64,000 bases of DNA from Thermoanaerobacter pseudethanolicus ATCC 33223 (GTDB lineage Bacteria; Bacillota; Thermoanaerobacteria; Thermoanaerobacterales; Thermoanaerobacteraceae), in the NCBI RefSeq assembly GCF_000019085.1, contig NC_010321.1, positions 372,001-436,000 of the forward strand, in the 5' to 3' direction. Numbering within the stretch: the first letter of the stretch is position 1; each line of letters starts with the position of its first letter. The position numbers and the translations under genes were made by a program. The notes under the pieces were generated by a model. The model was not told the DNA's origin and did no database searches. It saw only the letters and a list, made by a program, of their open reading frames with translations. Shown piece by piece: positions 47,213 to 58,481 of the stretch.

Positions 47213-47296
47213 AAGGCAATAAGTGAAAAAGCAAAAAAAATAAAAAAGAAATTAAGACGCAAAAGCGTCCGCTGATTTCAGGAGGTGGATAGAATA

Positions 47297-47929
47297 ATGA
47301 AGAAAGGTATTTTAGGTAGAAAGCATGGGATGACACAAATATTTGATGAAAAAGGCGAAGTCATTCCAGTAACAGTGATTGAAGCTGGTCCTTGTGTTGT
47401 TGTTCAGAAAAAAACAGTGGAGACTGATGGATACAATGCTATTCAAGTTGGTTTTGGAGATGTTAAAGAGAAAAGACTTACAAAACCTTTAATAGGGCAT
47501 TTTAAAAAAGCAGGAGTGCCTTTTAAAAGATATTTAAGAGAGTTTAGGTTAGATGACATAAGTGGATATGAAGTAGGTAGCGAAATAAAGGTAGATATTT
47601 TTAAACCAGGAGATAGAGTAGATGTAACAGGTATTTCAAAAGGTAAAGGCTTTGCAGGTGTTGTAAAGAGATATGGCGCTAATAGAGGACCTATGTCTCA
47701 CGGTTCCAAATATCATAGAAGAGTAGGTTCGATGGGTGCTACCACAGACCCAGGAAGAACTTTTAAAGGTAAAATCATGCCTGGGCATATGGGACATGAA
47801 AGAGTGACTATACAAAACCTCGAAGTTGTAAAAGTTGATCCTGAATTAAATTTATTGTTAGTAAAAGGATCAGTGCCAGGACCTAAAGGTTCCTTGCTCA
47901 TTATAAAAGATTCCGTGAAGAGCAAGTGA
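47297..47929 (+). CDS. rplC: 50S ribosomal protein L3
   Basis: The 210-residue protein begins [33 protein letters not shown] and contains the loop [36 protein letters not shown] that reaches toward the peptidyl transferase centre. AGGAGGTG precedes ATG 47297. A small GACGC/GCGTC hairpin lies at 47256-47269 in the gap after rpsJ. Confidence 0.97.
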   Translation: MKKGILGRKHGMTQIFDEKGEVIPVTVIEAGPCVVVQKKTVETDGYNAIQVGFGDVKEKRLTKPLIGHFKKAGVPFKRYLREFRLDDISGYEVGSEIKVDIFKPGDRVDVTGISKGKGFAGVVKRYGANRGPMSHGSKYHRRVGSMGATTDPGRTFKGKIMPGHMGHERVTIQNLEVVKVDPELNLLLVKGSVPGPKGSLLIIKDSVKSK

Positions 47930-47946
47930 TGAAAGGAGGAAGAAAG

Positions 47947-48567
47947 ATGCCTAAGGTAGCAGTTTACAACGTAAAAGGGGAACAGGTAGGAGAAATAGAA
48001 CTAAAGGATTCAGTTTTTGGCGTGCCAGTAAATGTTCCTGTTATGCATGAAGCTGTGTTAAATTATTTGGCAAATCAAAGGCAAGGTACCCATTCGACAA
48101 AAACCCGCGGTGAAGTTCGTGGCGGCGGAAGAAAGCCTTGGAGACAAAAGGGAACAGGAAGAGCACGTCAAGGAAGCATAAGAGCTCCTCAATGGATTAA
48201 AGGAGGCATTGTCTTTGGACCAAAACCAAGAGATTACAGCTATAAATTGCCTAAAAAAGTAAAAAGATTAGCTTTAAAATCTGCTCTTTCATCTAAAGTT
48301 AGAGATAACGAGATAATTGTATTAGATGAATTCAAATTAGATCAGCCAAAGACTAAAAAAGTTGTTGAGCTTCTTAAGAATTTTAATGTTGATAGTGCGT
48401 TAATAGTGGTACCTGAAGGGGAAAAGAACGTAGAACTTTCAGCAAGAAATATACCAGGTGTTAAAACTTTATATGCTAATTATTTGAATACTTATGATAT
48501 TTTAAAATACGACAAGTTTATCATAACTAAGGATGCCGTGGGCATAGTCGAGGAGGTGTACGCCTAA
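47947..48567 (+). CDS. rplD: 50S ribosomal protein L4
   Basis: The 206-residue protein begins [29 protein letters not shown] and carries the tunnel loop [41 protein letters not shown] precedes ATG 47947. Its stop overlaps the rplW start (TAATG). Confidence 0.97.
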   Translation: MPKVAVYNVKGEQVGEIELKDSVFGVPVNVPVMHEAVLNYLANQRQGTHSTKTRGEVRGGGRKPWRQKGTGRARQGSIRAPQWIKGGIVFGPKPRDYSYKLPKKVKRLALKSALSSKVRDNEIIVLDEFKLDQPKTKKVVELLKNFNVDSALIVVPEGEKNVELSARNIPGVKTLYANYLNTYDILKYDKFIITKDAVGIVEEVYA

Positions 48568-48860
48568 TGGAGGCACGCGACATTATAATACGCCCAGTAA
48601 TAACTGAAAAAAGCATGAACCTCATGAGTGAGAGAAAATATACTTTTATTGTGGATAAAAGAGCAAATAAAATTCAAATAAAGAAAGCTGTAGAAGATAT
48701 ATTTGGTGTCAAAGTTGATAAAGTGTATACAATGAATTATAAGGGAAAGCCAAAGAGAATGGGAAAATATGAAGGAAGGACAGAAGCTTACAAAAAAGCA
48801 ATAGTTAAACTTACTCCAGACAGCAAAGGTATCGAATTCTTCGAAGGATTGCAGGCATAA
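48567..48860 (+). CDS. rplW: 50S ribosomal protein L23
   Basis: The 97-residue protein ([32 protein letters not shown]) sits at the tunnel exit and docks trigger factor and SRP. The ATG overlaps the rplD stop codon, so translation is coupled; GAGGAGG lies upstream. Confidence 0.97.
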   Translation: MEARDIIIRPVITEKSMNLMSERKYTFIVDKRANKIQIKKAVEDIFGVKVDKVYTMNYKGKPKRMGKYEGRTEAYKKAIVKLTPDSKGIEFFEGLQA

Positions 48861-48883
48861 TTTTAGGTTAAGGAGGGAAAGAA

Positions 48884-49711
48884 ATGGGAATAAAATCTTT
48901 TAAGCCGACATCTCCCGGCAGACGTCAAATGACAGTATTGACTTTTGAGGAAGTTACTAAGGATAAACCAGAGAAATCCTTAGTTGTTACTTTAACTAAA
49001 ACAGGTGGAAGAAATGTATATGGAAGAATTACTGTCAGACATCGCGGTGGCGGACATAAGAGAAAATATAGGATTATAGATTTTAAAAGAGATAAGGACG
49101 GAATACCAGGAAAAGTAGCTGCTATTGAGTACGATCCAAATAGAACAGCTTATATTGCACTTATACATTATTTAGATGGAGAAAAAAGATATATCATTGC
49201 TCCTTATGGACTAAAAGTAGGGGATATAATAGAATCTGGGGAAAATGTAGACATTAAAGTAGGAAATGCTTTGCCTTTGAGAAATATTCCTGTAGGTACA
49301 ATAATCCATAACATTGAGCTTATACCAGGAAAAGGTGGACAATTAGTGAGAGCGGCAGGTACAGCGGCGCAGCTTATGGCTAAAGAAGGGGATTATGTGC
49401 AAGTTAGAATGCCTTCAGGAGAAATTAGATTGATAAAGGCTGACTGTCGTGCAACCATTGGACAAGTATCAAATTTAGACCATGAAAATGTAAAGATAGG
49501 TAAAGCAGGAAGGTCAAGATGGCTTGGAATAAGACCAACTGTTAGAGGTTCAGCTATGAATCCGGTTGACCATCCACATGGTGGTGGTGAAGGTAAAGCG
49601 CCTATCGGACATCCAGGGCCACTTACACCATGGGGCAAGCCTGCATTGGGTTATAAGACACGTAAGAAAGGTAAAGCTTCGGATAAATTCATTATAAGAA
49701 GACGCAAATAG
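48884..49711 (+). CDS. rplB: 50S ribosomal protein L2
   Basis: The 275-residue protein begins [25 protein letters not shown]. The conserved C-terminal region [21 protein letters not shown], with the histidine implicated in peptidyl transfer, is intact. AAGGAGGG precedes the ATG. Confidence 0.98.
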   Translation: MGIKSFKPTSPGRRQMTVLTFEEVTKDKPEKSLVVTLTKTGGRNVYGRITVRHRGGGHKRKYRIIDFKRDKDGIPGKVAAIEYDPNRTAYIALIHYLDGEKRYIIAPYGLKVGDIIESGENVDIKVGNALPLRNIPVGTIIHNIELIPGKGGQLVRAAGTAAQLMAKEGDYVQVRMPSGEIRLIKADCRATIGQVSNLDHENVKIGKAGRSRWLGIRPTVRGSAMNPVDHPHGGGEGKAPIGHPGPLTPWGKPALGYKTRKKGKASDKFIIRRRK

Positions 49712-49733
49712 TTAGTGAAAGGAGGTCAATGCC

Positions 49734-50015
49734 TTGAGCAGATCTGTAAAAAAAGGTCCCTATGTTGATCCAAAACTTCTTAAAAAGATTGTTGAAATGA
49801 ATAAAAAGAATGAGAAAAAAGTAATTAAAACATGGTCAAGAAGTTCAACTATTGTGCCAGAAATGGTTGGACATACAATAGCTGTTCATGACGGCAGAAA
49901 GCATGTACCTGTATATATAACTGAAGCGATGGTAGGGCACAAGTTAGGAGAATTTGCTCCTACTCGAACCTTCCACGGACATGCTGATACTGAAAAAACT
50001 TCCAAAGTTAAATAG
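49734..50015 (+). CDS. rpsS: 30S ribosomal protein S19
   Basis: The 93-residue protein begins with TTG as [19 protein letters not shown] and contains [36 protein letters not shown] precedes the start. Confidence 0.97.
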
Positions 50016-50032
50016 GCAAAGGAGGAGATAAC

Positions 50033-50368
50033 GTGGAGGCAAGGGCAATCGCCAGATATGTAAGAATTTCGCCTCGAAAGGTAAGATTAGTTCTTAACCT
50101 GATTCGTGGCAAGCATGTGGATGAAGCCTTAACTATTTTAAGGTTTACTCCCAAAAGAGCCTCAGGTATAGTTGCCAAGGTTCTTAAATCAGCCATTGCT
50201 AATGCCGAAAATAACCATGGAATGAATAGAGATAATCTGTATGTGGCAAAGGCTGTGGCAGATGAAGGCCCTACAATGAAGAGAGTTTTCCCAAGAGCGA
50301 TGGGAAGAGCAGATATTATGAGGAAGAGAACCAGTCATATAACGATAGTTGTGAAGGAAAAAGAATAA
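50033..50368 (+). CDS. rplV: 50S ribosomal protein L22
   Basis: The 111-residue protein starts with GTG as [27 protein letters not shown] and ends with [16 protein letters not shown], containing the tunnel hairpin region. GGAGGAG precedes the start. Confidence 0.97.
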   Translation: MEARAIARYVRISPRKVRLVLNLIRGKHVDEALTILRFTPKRASGIVAKVLKSAIANAENNHGMNRDNLYVAKAVADEGPTMKRVFPRAMGRADIMRKRTSHITIVVKEKE

Positions 50369-50381
50369 AGGAGGGATATGC

Positions 50382-51047
50382 GTGGGCCAAAAGGTACATC
50401 CATATGGACTTAGAGTTGGAGTTACACAAGATTGGCTAACTAAATGGTATGCGGATGACAAAGATTTTTCAAAACTCTTAATAGAAGACATTAAAATAAG
50501 AAACTATATAAAAGAAAAACTGTATGCAGCTGGGATTCCTAAAATAGTTATTGAGAGAGCTTCCAATAGGATAAAAATAGATATTCATGCTGCAAAACCG
50601 GGAATGGTAATTGGCAAAGGTGGAGCAGGCATTGACAAGTTAAGAGAAGAATTGGAAAAAATGACTAATAAGACAGTTATCCTTAATATTGTGGAAGTCA
50701 AAACTCCTGAACTTAGTGCACAACTAGTAGCTGAGAATATTGCGGCTCAAATTGAAAAGAGGATATCCTATAGAAGGGCTATGAAACAAGCCATAGCAAG
50801 AGCGATGAAATTAGGTGCTAAAGGTATCAAAATTGCTTGTTCGGGTAGACTTGCTGGTGCGGAAATTGCTCGTACTGAAAGGTATCATGAAGGGGTTGTA
50901 CCGCTTCAAACTTTAAGAGCGGATATTGACTATGGCTTTGCAGAGGCAAATACTACTTATGGGAAAATAGGAGTAAAAGTTTGGATAAATAAAGGAGAGA
51001 TACTGCCACAGCCTAAAAAGCAGGTAACCGCGGAAGGAGGTAAGTAA
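50382..51047 (+). CDS. rpsC: 30S ribosomal protein S3
   Basis: The 221-residue protein starts with GTG as [25 protein letters not shown] and includes the KH domain motif [18 protein letters not shown]. It forms part of the mRNA entry channel. AAAGGAGG precedes the start. Confidence 0.97.
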   Translation: MGQKVHPYGLRVGVTQDWLTKWYADDKDFSKLLIEDIKIRNYIKEKLYAAGIPKIVIERASNRIKIDIHAAKPGMVIGKGGAGIDKLREELEKMTNKTVILNIVEVKTPELSAQLVAENIAAQIEKRISYRRAMKQAIARAMKLGAKGIKIACSGRLAGAEIARTERYHEGVVPLQTLRADIDYGFAEANTTYGKIGVKVWINKGEILPQPKKQVTAEGGK

Positions 51048-51050
51048 AAC

Positions 51051-51485
51051 ATGTTAATGCCAAAAAGAGTGAAATACAGAAAACAACAACGGGGCAGAAT
51101 AAAAGGAAATGCTACTCGTGGTAATACCCTGACTTATGGAGAATATGGGTTGCAAGCGCTGGAACCTGGTTGGATTACAGCCACCCAAATTGAGGCAGCT
51201 AGGGTTGCAATGACGAGGTTTATAAAAAGAGGCGGGAAAGTGTGGATAAAAATTTTCCCTGATAAGCCGGTTACTAAAAAACCTGCTGAAACTCGTATGG
51301 GTTCAGGGAAAGGGTCACCAGAATTTTGGGTAGCAGTTGTAAAGCCAGGTAGAGTTCTTTTTGAAATAGCTGGGGTATCAGAAGAAGTTGCAAAAGAGGC
51401 TTTAAGGCTTGCAATGCATAAACTGCCTATAAAGACAAAGTTTTTAAAACGTGAAGAATTGGGTGGTGAAGATAATGAAGGCTAG
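51051..51485 (+). CDS. rplP: 50S ribosomal protein L16
   Basis: The 144-residue protein begins [27 protein letters not shown]. The upstream ATG at 51051 is used because GGAGG (51036-51040) lies ten bases away; 51057 would be too far. The end overlaps rpmC by 11 bases. Confidence 0.96.
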   Translation: MLMPKRVKYRKQQRGRIKGNATRGNTLTYGEYGLQALEPGWITATQIEAARVAMTRFIKRGGKVWIKIFPDKPVTKKPAETRMGSGKGSPEFWVAVVKPGRVLFEIAGVSEEVAKEALRLAMHKLPIKTKFLKREELGGEDNEG

Positions 51486-51684
51486 GGAAATAAGAGAGCT
51501 TACCAATGAGGAATTGCTTCAAAAGCTTTCGGACTTAAAAGCAGAACTTTTTAATTTGAGGTTTCAACTTGCTACCGGTCAATTAGATAACCCTATGAGG
51601 ATAAGAGATGTAAGAAAAACAATTGCGAGAATAAAGACAATTTTGAGAGAGCGGGAATTAGGTATTAGGCAAAATAAAGCATAA
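51475..51684 (+). CDS. rpmC: 50S ribosomal protein L29
   Basis: The 69-residue two-helix protein begins [39 protein letters not shown]. The ATG lies inside the end of rplP with GGGTGGTG upstream, a translationally coupled overlap. Confidence 0.97.
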   Translation: MKAREIRELTNEELLQKLSDLKAELFNLRFQLATGQLDNPMRIRDVRKTIARIKTILRERELGIRQNKA

Positions 51685-51701
51685 GGAAGGAGGGTATTCA
51701 C

Positions 51702-51956
51702 TTGGAAAGAGGCTACAGGAAGGTTAGAATTGGGACAGTCGTAAGCAATAAAATGCAAAAAACTATTGTAGTTGCCGTAGAAGACAGAGTAAGACATCCT
51801 CTTTATGGAAAGACAATAAAAAGAACTAAAAAGTTTAAAGTTCACGATGAAAATAATGTATGCAATGTAGGGGATATAGTAAAGATAATGGAAACAAGAC
51901 CACTTAGCAAAGAAAAAAGGTGGAGATTGGTTGAAATAGTTAAAAGAGCTGAATAA
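51702..51956 (+). CDS. rpsQ: 30S ribosomal protein S17
   Basis: The 84-residue OB-fold protein starts with TTG ([37 protein letters not shown]). GAAGGAGGG precedes the start. Confidence 0.97.
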   Translation: MERGYRKVRIGTVVSNKMQKTIVVAVEDRVRHPLYGKTIKRTKKFKVHDENNVCNVGDIVKIMETRPLSKEKRWRLVEIVKRAE

Positions 51957-51977
51957 TTTGAAAGGAGGTAAACTCAA

Positions 51978-52346
51978 ATGATTCAACCTCAAACACGATT
52001 GAAAGTAGCAGATAACACAGGTGCAAAAGAAATTATGTGTATTCGCTTAGAGGGCGGTTCAAATAGAAAGTTTTCAAATGTAGGAGATGTAATAGTTGCT
52101 TCTGTAAAAAGTGCAACACCCGGTGGTGTTGTAAAAAAAGGGGAAGTTGTTAAGGCGGTAATTGTAAGGACTAAGAAGGGGATTGCTCGAAAAGATGGCA
52201 CTTATATAAGATTTGACGATAATGCTGCGGTTATTATACGAGATGATAAACAGCCAAGAGGTACGCGTATTTTTGGACCAGTCGCAAGAGAATTAAGAGA
52301 AAAAGATTTTATGAAAATTATATCTTTGGCTCCTGAAGTGCTTTAA
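51978..52346 (+). CDS. rplN: 50S ribosomal protein L14
   Basis: The 122-residue protein begins [27 protein letters not shown] and ends [16 protein letters not shown], as usual. AAAGGAGG precedes the ATG. Confidence 0.98.
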   Translation: MIQPQTRLKVADNTGAKEIMCIRLEGGSNRKFSNVGDVIVASVKSATPGGVVKKGEVVKAVIVRTKKGIARKDGTYIRFDDNAAVIIRDDKQPRGTRIFGPVARELREKDFMKIISLAPEVL

Positions 52347-52358
52347 GGAGGGTTGAAA

Positions 52359-52682
52359 ATGGCACAAAATAAATTACACGTAAAAAAGGGAGACATGGTT
52401 GTAGTAATTTCAGGTAAAGACAAAGGGAAAAAGGGTAAAGTATTACAAGCTTTTCCTAAAGAAGGCAAAGTAATTGTAGAAGGCGTCAATATTGTTACAA
52501 AACACAGGAAAGCGACAAGTCCGCAAAAACCAGGTGGAATAATTCACCAAGAGGCGCCAATTTACAGTTCGAAGGTTATGCTCTATTGTGAAAATTGTGG
52601 AAGAGGAGTTCGTTATGGGGTTAAAGTCCTCGAAAATGGCGAAAAAATACGTTACTGCAAGAGGTGCAATGAAACGCTATAA
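52359..52682 (+). CDS. rplX: 50S ribosomal protein L24, zinc-ribbon form
   Basis: The 107-residue protein has the KOW motif ([20 protein letters not shown]) and a C-terminal zinc ribbon with C77/C80 and C100/C103 (YCENCGRG...YCKRCNE). ATG 52359 follows AAGGAGG by six bases; a TTG at 52353 is the alternative. Confidence 0.96.
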
Positions 52683-52705
52683 TTATAAAAGGAAGGAGGC
52701 TCATT

Positions 52706-53245
52706 ATGTCAAGGCTGAGAGAAAAATACGAAAAAGAAGTTGTGCCAGCGCTCATGGAACGTTTTGGCTATAAAAATATAATGCAGGTTCCTAAAGTTGA
52801 AAAAGTTGTTATAAATATAGGTGTGGGTGAGGCAAAAGAAAATCCTAAGGCGCTGGAAGCAGCAGTTGATGATTTGACAATGATTGCGGGGCAAAAGCCA
52901 GTTATTACAAGAGCTAAAAGGTCAATTGCTAATTTTAAGATTCGTAAGGGAATGCCAATTGGAGTAAAAGTTACTTTGCGCGGGGAAAGAATGTATGAAT
53001 TTATGGATAAACTTTTTAATATAGCTCTACCACGTGTTAGAGACTTTAAGGGTGTTTCTCCAAATTCCTTTGATGGAAGAGGTAATTATGCCTTAGGAAT
53101 AAAAGAACAATTGATTTTTCCTGAAATTGACTATGATAAGATAGATAAAATAAGAGGAATGGATATAATTATTGTTACAACTGCTAAAACCGACGAAGAA
53201 GCGAAGGGATTGTTAGAACTTTTAGGTATGCCATTTGCAAAGTAA
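52706..53245 (+). CDS. rplE: 50S ribosomal protein L5
   Basis: The 179-residue protein binds 5S rRNA. It begins [43 protein letters not shown] and contains [31 protein letters not shown] precedes the ATG. Confidence 0.98.
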
Positions 53246-53261
53246 AGGAGGGTAAAATTAT

Positions 53262-53447
53262 ATGGCAAGAAAGGCTTTGATAGTAAAGCAGCAAAAGCCT
53301 CAAAAATATAAAACAAGAGAATACAATAGGTGCAAAATTTGTGGCAGACCTCATGCATATTTAAGAAAATTTGGCATGTGCCGTATATGCTTTAGAAAGT
53401 ATGCCCATCAAGGGATGATACCAGGCGTTAAAAAAGCAAGTTGGTAA
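53262..53447 (+). CDS. rpsN: 30S ribosomal protein S14, zinc form
   Basis: The 61-residue protein has the zinc-binding [22 protein letters not shown] motif, so it is the zinc-containing C+ type. AAAGGAGGG precedes the ATG. Confidence 0.98.
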
Positions 53448-53465
53448 AAGAGGGGAGGTAGTACA

Positions 53466-53864
53466 ATGGTAATGACAGATCCTATAGCAGATATGCTAAC
53501 TCGAATAAGAAATGCAAATATTGCAAGACATGAAACAGTAGAAATACCTGCTTCAAACATGAAAAGGGCTATCGCAATGATTATGCTAAAAGAAGGGTTT
53601 ATAAAATCAGTAGAAGAAATAGACGATGGAAAAGGTGGTATTCTCAAACTAACATTAAAGTATGGCCCTAACAAAGAAAGAGTTATATCTGGTTTGAAAA
53701 GAATAAGCAAACCTGGTTTGAGAGTATATGCAAGGCACGATGAATTGCCAAGAGTATTAGGAGGATTGGGTATTGCAATTATTTCAACATCAAAGGGAAT
53801 CATGACAGATAAAGAAGCAAGAAAAGCAGGAGTTGGAGGAGAAGTTATTTGCTACATTTGGTGA
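53466..53864 (+). CDS. rpsH: 30S ribosomal protein S8
   Basis: The 132-residue protein begins [23 protein letters not shown] and ends GGEVICYIW. In known spc operons S8 is the autoregulator. GGGAGG precedes the ATG nine bases upstream; ATG 53472 is a possible second start. Confidence 0.97.
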   Translation: MVMTDPIADMLTRIRNANIARHETVEIPASNMKRAIAMIMLKEGFIKSVEEIDDGKGGILKLTLKYGPNKERVISGLKRISKPGLRVYARHDELPRVLGGLGIAIISTSKGIMTDKEARKAGVGGEVICYIW

Positions 53865-53886
53865 TTTCAATAAGGAGGTGTGGTCA

Positions 53887-54429
53887 GTGTCTAGAATTGG
53901 TAGATTGCCAATAGAAATACCAAAGGGAGTAGAAGTTAAAGTAAGTCCTGATAATGTAGTAACTGTAAAAGGTACAAAATGCACTTTAGAAAAAAAGTTT
54001 CCGCCGATTGTAAATATAGAAGTAAAAGATAATCAAGTAATTGTAACTCGAAATGGCGACGATAAAGAAGAAAGAGCAATGCACGGAACTACAAGAGCAA
54101 TAATAGCAAATATGGTAAAAGGCGTAACTCAAGGCTTTGAAAAAACATTAGAGATTGTAGGGATAGGATATCGTGCAGCAAAACAAGGGAAGAAATTAGT
54201 GTTAAATGTTGGATACTCTCATCCGGTAGAAATAGAAGAAGAGCCAGGGATTGAAATTGTTGTAGAAGGTAATAACAAAATAATTGTAAGGGGAGCCGAT
54301 AAAGAAAAAGTAGGTCAAGTTGCTGCAAACATCAGAAGAGTCCGTGAACCAGATGCTTATCAGGGCAAGGGTATAAGATATGCAGGAGAAGTTGTGAGAT
54401 TAAAAGAAGGTAAAACTGGTAAGAAGTAA
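53887..54429 (+). CDS. rplF: 50S ribosomal protein L6
   Basis: The 180-residue protein starts with GTG as [24 protein letters not shown] lies eight bases upstream; in-frame codons further upstream belong to rpsH. It contains NPxGxxx-like [23 protein letters not shown] and ends with the [29 protein letters not shown] block. Confidence 0.97.
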
Positions 54430-54440
54430 GGGGTGAGATG

Positions 54441-54806
54441 ATGATTACAAAACCAAATAGGAACGAATTAAGAAAAAGACGTCATTTAAGAGTAAGAAAA
54501 AAAGTTTTTGGAACACCAGAAAGACCACGTCTTAATGTTTTTAGAAGTTTGAAACACATTTATGCGCAAATTATTGATGATACTAAAGGGCATACTCTTG
54601 TTCATGCTTCTACGTTAGATCCTGAACTTAGAGGCATTGCAAAAGGAGCAAATAAGCAGTCTGCTAAATTGGTAGGAGAGCTGATTGCAAAGAGAGCTTT
54701 AGAAAAAGGCATAAAAGATGTTGTATTTGATAGGGGCGGCTATATTTATCACGGTGTAGTAAAGGAATTGGCAGATGCTGCACGACAAGCAGGATTAAAT
54801 TTCTAA
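54441..54806 (+). CDS. rplR: 50S ribosomal protein L18
   Basis: The 121-residue 5S rRNA-binding protein contains [34 protein letters not shown] and [26 protein letters not shown]. Tandem ATGs at 54438 and 54441 follow GGGGTGAG; either may be used. Confidence 0.96.
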   Translation: MITKPNRNELRKRRHLRVRKKVFGTPERPRLNVFRSLKHIYAQIIDDTKGHTLVHASTLDPELRGIAKGANKQSAKLVGELIAKRALEKGIKDVVFDRGGYIYHGVVKELADAARQAGLNF

Positions 54807-54822
54807 ACAAGGAGGGAAATGA

Positions 54823-55326
54823 ATGGCTCGAGTTGATTGGACAAAGTTAGATTTAAAAGAAAGGGTTGTAAGCATAAATCGTGTTTCAAAAGTTGTAAAA
54901 GGTGGTAAAAACTTTAGATTTAGCGTCACAGTAGTAGTTGGGGATGCAGAAAGGGGCTATGTAGGAGTAGGAAGAGGTAAAGCTGCAGAAATCCCAGATG
55001 CAATTAGAAAAGCTATAGAGGATGCGAAAAAACACTTAATTAAAGTTCCAATTGTAGGAACTACTATTCCTCATGAAGTCATAGGGGAATTTGGCGCTGG
55101 AAAAGTACTTTTGAAACCGGCAAGAGAAGGTACTGGTGTTATTGCAGGGGGACCAGTTCGTGCTGTTTTGGAATCTGCAGGTATAAAAGACGTTTTAACT
55201 AAATCACTTGGTTCTTCCAATGCAACTAATATGGTTTATGCTACAATCGAAGGATTAAAAAGGCTGAGAACAGCTGAAGATGTGGCAAAATTGCGTGGAA
55301 TTCCTGTAAGCCAATTGTTTGAATAA
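54823..55326 (+). CDS. rpsE: 30S ribosomal protein S5
   Basis: The 167-residue protein ([60 protein letters not shown]) begins at ATG 54823 behind GGAGGG. The usual next gene rpmD (L30) is not present; rplO follows after 27 bases. Confidence 0.97.
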   Translation: MARVDWTKLDLKERVVSINRVSKVVKGGKNFRFSVTVVVGDAERGYVGVGRGKAAEIPDAIRKAIEDAKKHLIKVPIVGTTIPHEVIGEFGAGKVLLKPAREGTGVIAGGPVRAVLESAGIKDVLTKSLGSSNATNMVYATIEGLKRLRTAEDVAKLRGIPVSQLFE

Positions 55327-55353
55327 ACATAAAGCAATGTAGGAGGTGCAAAG

Positions 55354-55797
55354 ATGAGACTGCACGATTTAAAACCAGCTGAAGGAGCAAGACGTGAAAG
55401 AAAAAGAGTAGGAAGAGGAATAGGTTCTGGACATGGTAAAACTTCAGGCAGAGGACAAAAAGGACAAAAAGCAAGAAGTGGCGGTGGAGTGCGTCCGGGT
55501 TTTGAAGGAGGCCAAATGCCACTTACAAGAAGACTCCCTAAAAGAGGTTTTACTAATATATTCAAAAAAGAATATGCAATTGTAAATGTTGGAACTTTAG
55601 AAGAAAGGTTTGAGGATGGAGCGGTAATTACTCCAGAAGCTTTAATAGAAAGTGGTATAATTAAAGATGTAAAAGATGGGGTTAAGATATTGGGGGATGG
55701 TGATTTAAATAAAAAGTTTACGGTAAGGGCTCATAAATTTAGCCAGAGTGCAATTGAAAAAATACAAGCCGTTGGGGGAAAGGCAGAGGTGATTTAA
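55354..55797 (+). CDS. rplO: 50S ribosomal protein L15
   Basis: The 147-residue protein begins [43 protein letters not shown], the glycine/arginine-rich extension that enters 23S rRNA. TAGGAGGTG precedes the ATG. It directly follows rpsE. Confidence 0.97.
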   Translation: MRLHDLKPAEGARRERKRVGRGIGSGHGKTSGRGQKGQKARSGGGVRPGFEGGQMPLTRRLPKRGFTNIFKKEYAIVNVGTLEERFEDGAVITPEALIESGIIKDVKDGVKILGDGDLNKKFTVRAHKFSQSAIEKIQAVGGKAEVI

Positions 55798-55798
55798 A

Positions 55799-57055
55799 GT
55801 GTTTCAAACCCTTGTCAATGCTTGGAATGTTGATGATGTAAGGAAAAGGATACTTTATACTTTGGGGATGTTAGTAATCTTTAGAGTGGGGTCTCATATT
55901 CCTGTGCCTGGAATTGACCCAAAAGTGATTGCTAACATACTTGGTCAAGGACAATTGTTTGGATTTTTTGATATAATATCAGGTGGTGCTTTTAGTAATT
56001 TTACCATTTTTGCGATGAGCATTACACCTTACATCAATGCATCAATTATAATGCAACTTTTAACAATAGCAATTCCTTCTCTTGAGCAATTAGCCAAAGA
56101 AGGCGAAGAAGGAAGGAAGAAAATTGCTCAGTATACCAGATATTTAACAGTTGTACTTGCCTTGATACAAGCTATAGGAATGACAATTGGGCTAAAGAGT
56201 GCAGTTATCAACCCTACATTTTTTAACTTAACGGTCATCGTTATAACCTTAACTGCAGGTACTGCTTTTCTCATGTGGTTAGGTGAAAAAATTACTGAAA
56301 ATGGAATAGGCAACGGAAGTTCATTAATAATTTTTGCGGGGATAATTTCTAGGATTCCTAACATGATATATCTGACAAGTCAATATATTCAAGCAGGTAC
56401 TGCTAATATTTTTGGTGCTATTGCTTTTGTAGTAGCAGAGCTCATAATGATAGTGTTAATAATCTTAGCTACAGAAGGCCAAAGAAGAATTCCTGTGCAA
56501 TATGCAAAAAGGGTTGTTGGCAGAAAAGTTTATGGTGGACAAAGTACTCACATTCCTATAAGAATAAACATGGCAGGGGTTATTCCTATCATATTTGCTC
56601 TTTCACTATTACAGTTTCCGCAACAATTAGCAACCTTTTTCCCACGGTCGTCATTTTACAACTTTGTGCAAAAATGGCTTAGCACAAGTGGGCTAATATA
56701 CAATATTTTAGATATATTATTGATAATAGGATTTACTTATTTCTATACTGCAGTAATATTTAACCCTGTAGATGTATCGGATAATTTGAAAAAATATGGG
56801 GGCTTTATCCCTGGAATAAGGCCAGGTAAACCAACTACAGACTTTCTTACAAGGGTATTGAATAGAGTTACTTTTGTAGGAGCGTTATTCTTAGCATTTA
56901 TTGCTACAATGCCAGTAATTTTAATGAATATAACAGGATTGCAGCTTTACTTTGGGGGTACAGCACTTTTAATTGCAGTTGGTGTAGCGCTTGATACTAT
57001 GAAACAAATTGAAGGACATCTTATCATGAGGAATTATCAAGGATTTTTGAAATAA
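55799..57055 (+). CDS. secY: Preprotein translocase subunit SecY
   Basis: The 418-residue membrane protein forms the protein-conducting channel with SecE (31412). Ten hydrophobic segments are expected; the first begins near residue 18, and the plug region is FFDIISGGAFSNFTIFAMSITPYINASIIMQLL. The loops IPVQYAKRVVGRKVYGGQSTHIPIRINMAGVIP and GFIPGIRPGKPT are conserved. It starts with GTG one base after the rplO stop, with AGAGGTGA upstream. Confidence 0.97.
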   Translation: MFQTLVNAWNVDDVRKRILYTLGMLVIFRVGSHIPVPGIDPKVIANILGQGQLFGFFDIISGGAFSNFTIFAMSITPYINASIIMQLLTIAIPSLEQLAKEGEEGRKKIAQYTRYLTVVLALIQAIGMTIGLKSAVINPTFFNLTVIVITLTAGTAFLMWLGEKITENGIGNGSSLIIFAGIISRIPNMIYLTSQYIQAGTANIFGAIAFVVAELIMIVLIILATEGQRRIPVQYAKRVVGRKVYGGQSTHIPIRINMAGVIPIIFALSLLQFPQQLATFFPRSSFYNFVQKWLSTSGLIYNILDILLIIGFTYFYTAVIFNPVDVSDNLKKYGGFIPGIRPGKPTTDFLTRVLNRVTFVGALFLAFIATMPVILMNITGLQLYFGGTALLIAVGVALDTMKQIEGHLIMRNYQGFLK

Positions 57056-57069
57056 AAGGGGGAGGATTT

Positions 57070-57723
57070 ATGAGAGTAATACTTTTAGGCCCCCCAGGTG
57101 CAGGCAAAGGGACGCAAGCTGTGAAAATTGCTAAGGAGTTTGACATTCCTCACATATCTACTGGAGATATTTTTAGACAAAATTTAAGAGACAATACTGA
57201 CTTAGGGAAACTTGCAAAAGAATACATGGACAAAGGATTATTGGTCCCCGATGAGGTTACGAATAAAATAGTAGAAGATAGATTAGAAAAAGATGATTGC
57301 CAAAAAGGGTTTTTATTAGATGGTTACCCCAGAAATGTTGCACAGGCTGAGGAATTAGACAGGTTTTTACATGACAAAGGCATTCATCTAGATTGTGTAT
57401 TAAATATTGAAGTTGACAGAGAAGCTTTAATTGAAAGAATAACAGGCAGAAGAGTATGTCCTAATTGCGGTGCGACTTATCACATAAAGACTTCTCCTCC
57501 TGCAGTCGACAATGTATGTGATAAATGTGGTGCACAACTTATACAGCGTTCAGATGATAAATTAGAATCAGTTGTAAAAAGATTAGAGGTTTATGAAAGT
57601 CAAACTAAGCCTTTGATTGAGTATTATACAAAGAAAAACACTTTAGTGAATATTGATGGAAATAAATCGGTAGAAGAAGTATTTGAAGATATAAAAAAGG
57701 CTTTGGGAGACAGAGGCAAATGA
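57070..57723 (+). CDS. adk: Adenylate kinase, zinc-lid type
   Basis: The 217-residue enzyme interconverts ATP + AMP and 2 ADP. It has P-loop GPPGAGKGTQ (residues 7-16), GFLLDGYPRN, the R-ITGRR lid entry, and a zinc lid (CPNCGATYH...NVCDKCG) with four cysteines, typical of Gram-positive and thermophilic enzymes. The stop overlaps the map start (ATGA). Confidence 0.97.
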   Translation: MRVILLGPPGAGKGTQAVKIAKEFDIPHISTGDIFRQNLRDNTDLGKLAKEYMDKGLLVPDEVTNKIVEDRLEKDDCQKGFLLDGYPRNVAQAEELDRFLHDKGIHLDCVLNIEVDREALIERITGRRVCPNCGATYHIKTSPPAVDNVCDKCGAQLIQRSDDKLESVVKRLEVYESQTKPLIEYYTKKNTLVNIDGNKSVEEVFEDIKKALGDRGK

Positions 57724-58466
57724 TATATATTAAGTCTAAGAATGAAATTGATTTGATGAGAACAGCTGGCAAGGTAATAGCAAATCTCTTTGAGGTTTTA
57801 GAAAGGGCAATTAAGCCAGGAGTTACGACATTAGAGCTTGATAGAATTGCAGAAGAGTTTATAATAAAAAATGGTTGTAAACCTGCTTTCAAAGGTTTAT
57901 ACGGTTTTCCTGCTAGTATTTGCACTTCAATAAATGAAGAAGTAGTTCATGGAATACCAAGTTTAAGAAAACTTAAAGAAGGCGATATTATAAGTATAGA
58001 CCTTGGAGCTACCTATAAAGGGTATAATGCAGATGCAGCAAGAACTTTCCTTGTTGGAGAGATATCAGAGGAAGCACAAAAATTGATTGAGGTCACAAAA
58101 AATAGCTTTTTTGAGGGTATAAAATATGCAAAAGAAGGGAATAGGTTATCGGATATTTCTTACGCAATACAAACTTATGTAGAAAGTCATGGCTTTTCAG
58201 TAGTAAGAGAATATGTGGGACATGGGATAGGTATAAAAATGCATGAGGATCCACAGATTCCTAATTTCGGTCCCCCTGGCAGAGGACCTAGATTAAAAAG
58301 AGGGATGTGCCTTGCTATAGAACCGATGGTAAATGCGGGACATTATGCCGTAAGAACATTAGAAGATAATTGGACAGTAGTCACTGTTGATGGTAGTTTA
58401 TCTGCCCATTACGAAAATACTATTGTTATTACGGAGGGGGACCCAGAAATACTGACCATTTTATAA
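57720..58466 (+). CDS. map: Methionine aminopeptidase, type I
   Basis: The 248-residue enzyme removes N-terminal methionine. Visible are DRIAEEFIIKNGCKPAFKGLYGFPASICTSINEEVVHGIP, metal ligands in IDLGATYKGYNADAARTF, HGIG, AIEPM and ENTIVIT. The ATG overlaps the adk stop by four bases, so translation is coupled. Confidence 0.97.
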   Translation: MIYIKSKNEIDLMRTAGKVIANLFEVLERAIKPGVTTLELDRIAEEFIIKNGCKPAFKGLYGFPASICTSINEEVVHGIPSLRKLKEGDIISIDLGATYKGYNADAARTFLVGEISEEAQKLIEVTKNSFFEGIKYAKEGNRLSDISYAIQTYVESHGFSVVREYVGHGIGIKMHEDPQIPNFGPPGRGPRLKRGMCLAIEPMVNAGHYAVRTLEDNWTVVTVDGSLSAHYENTIVITEGDPEILTIL

Positions 58467-58481
58467 GAGGTGAATTTATTA

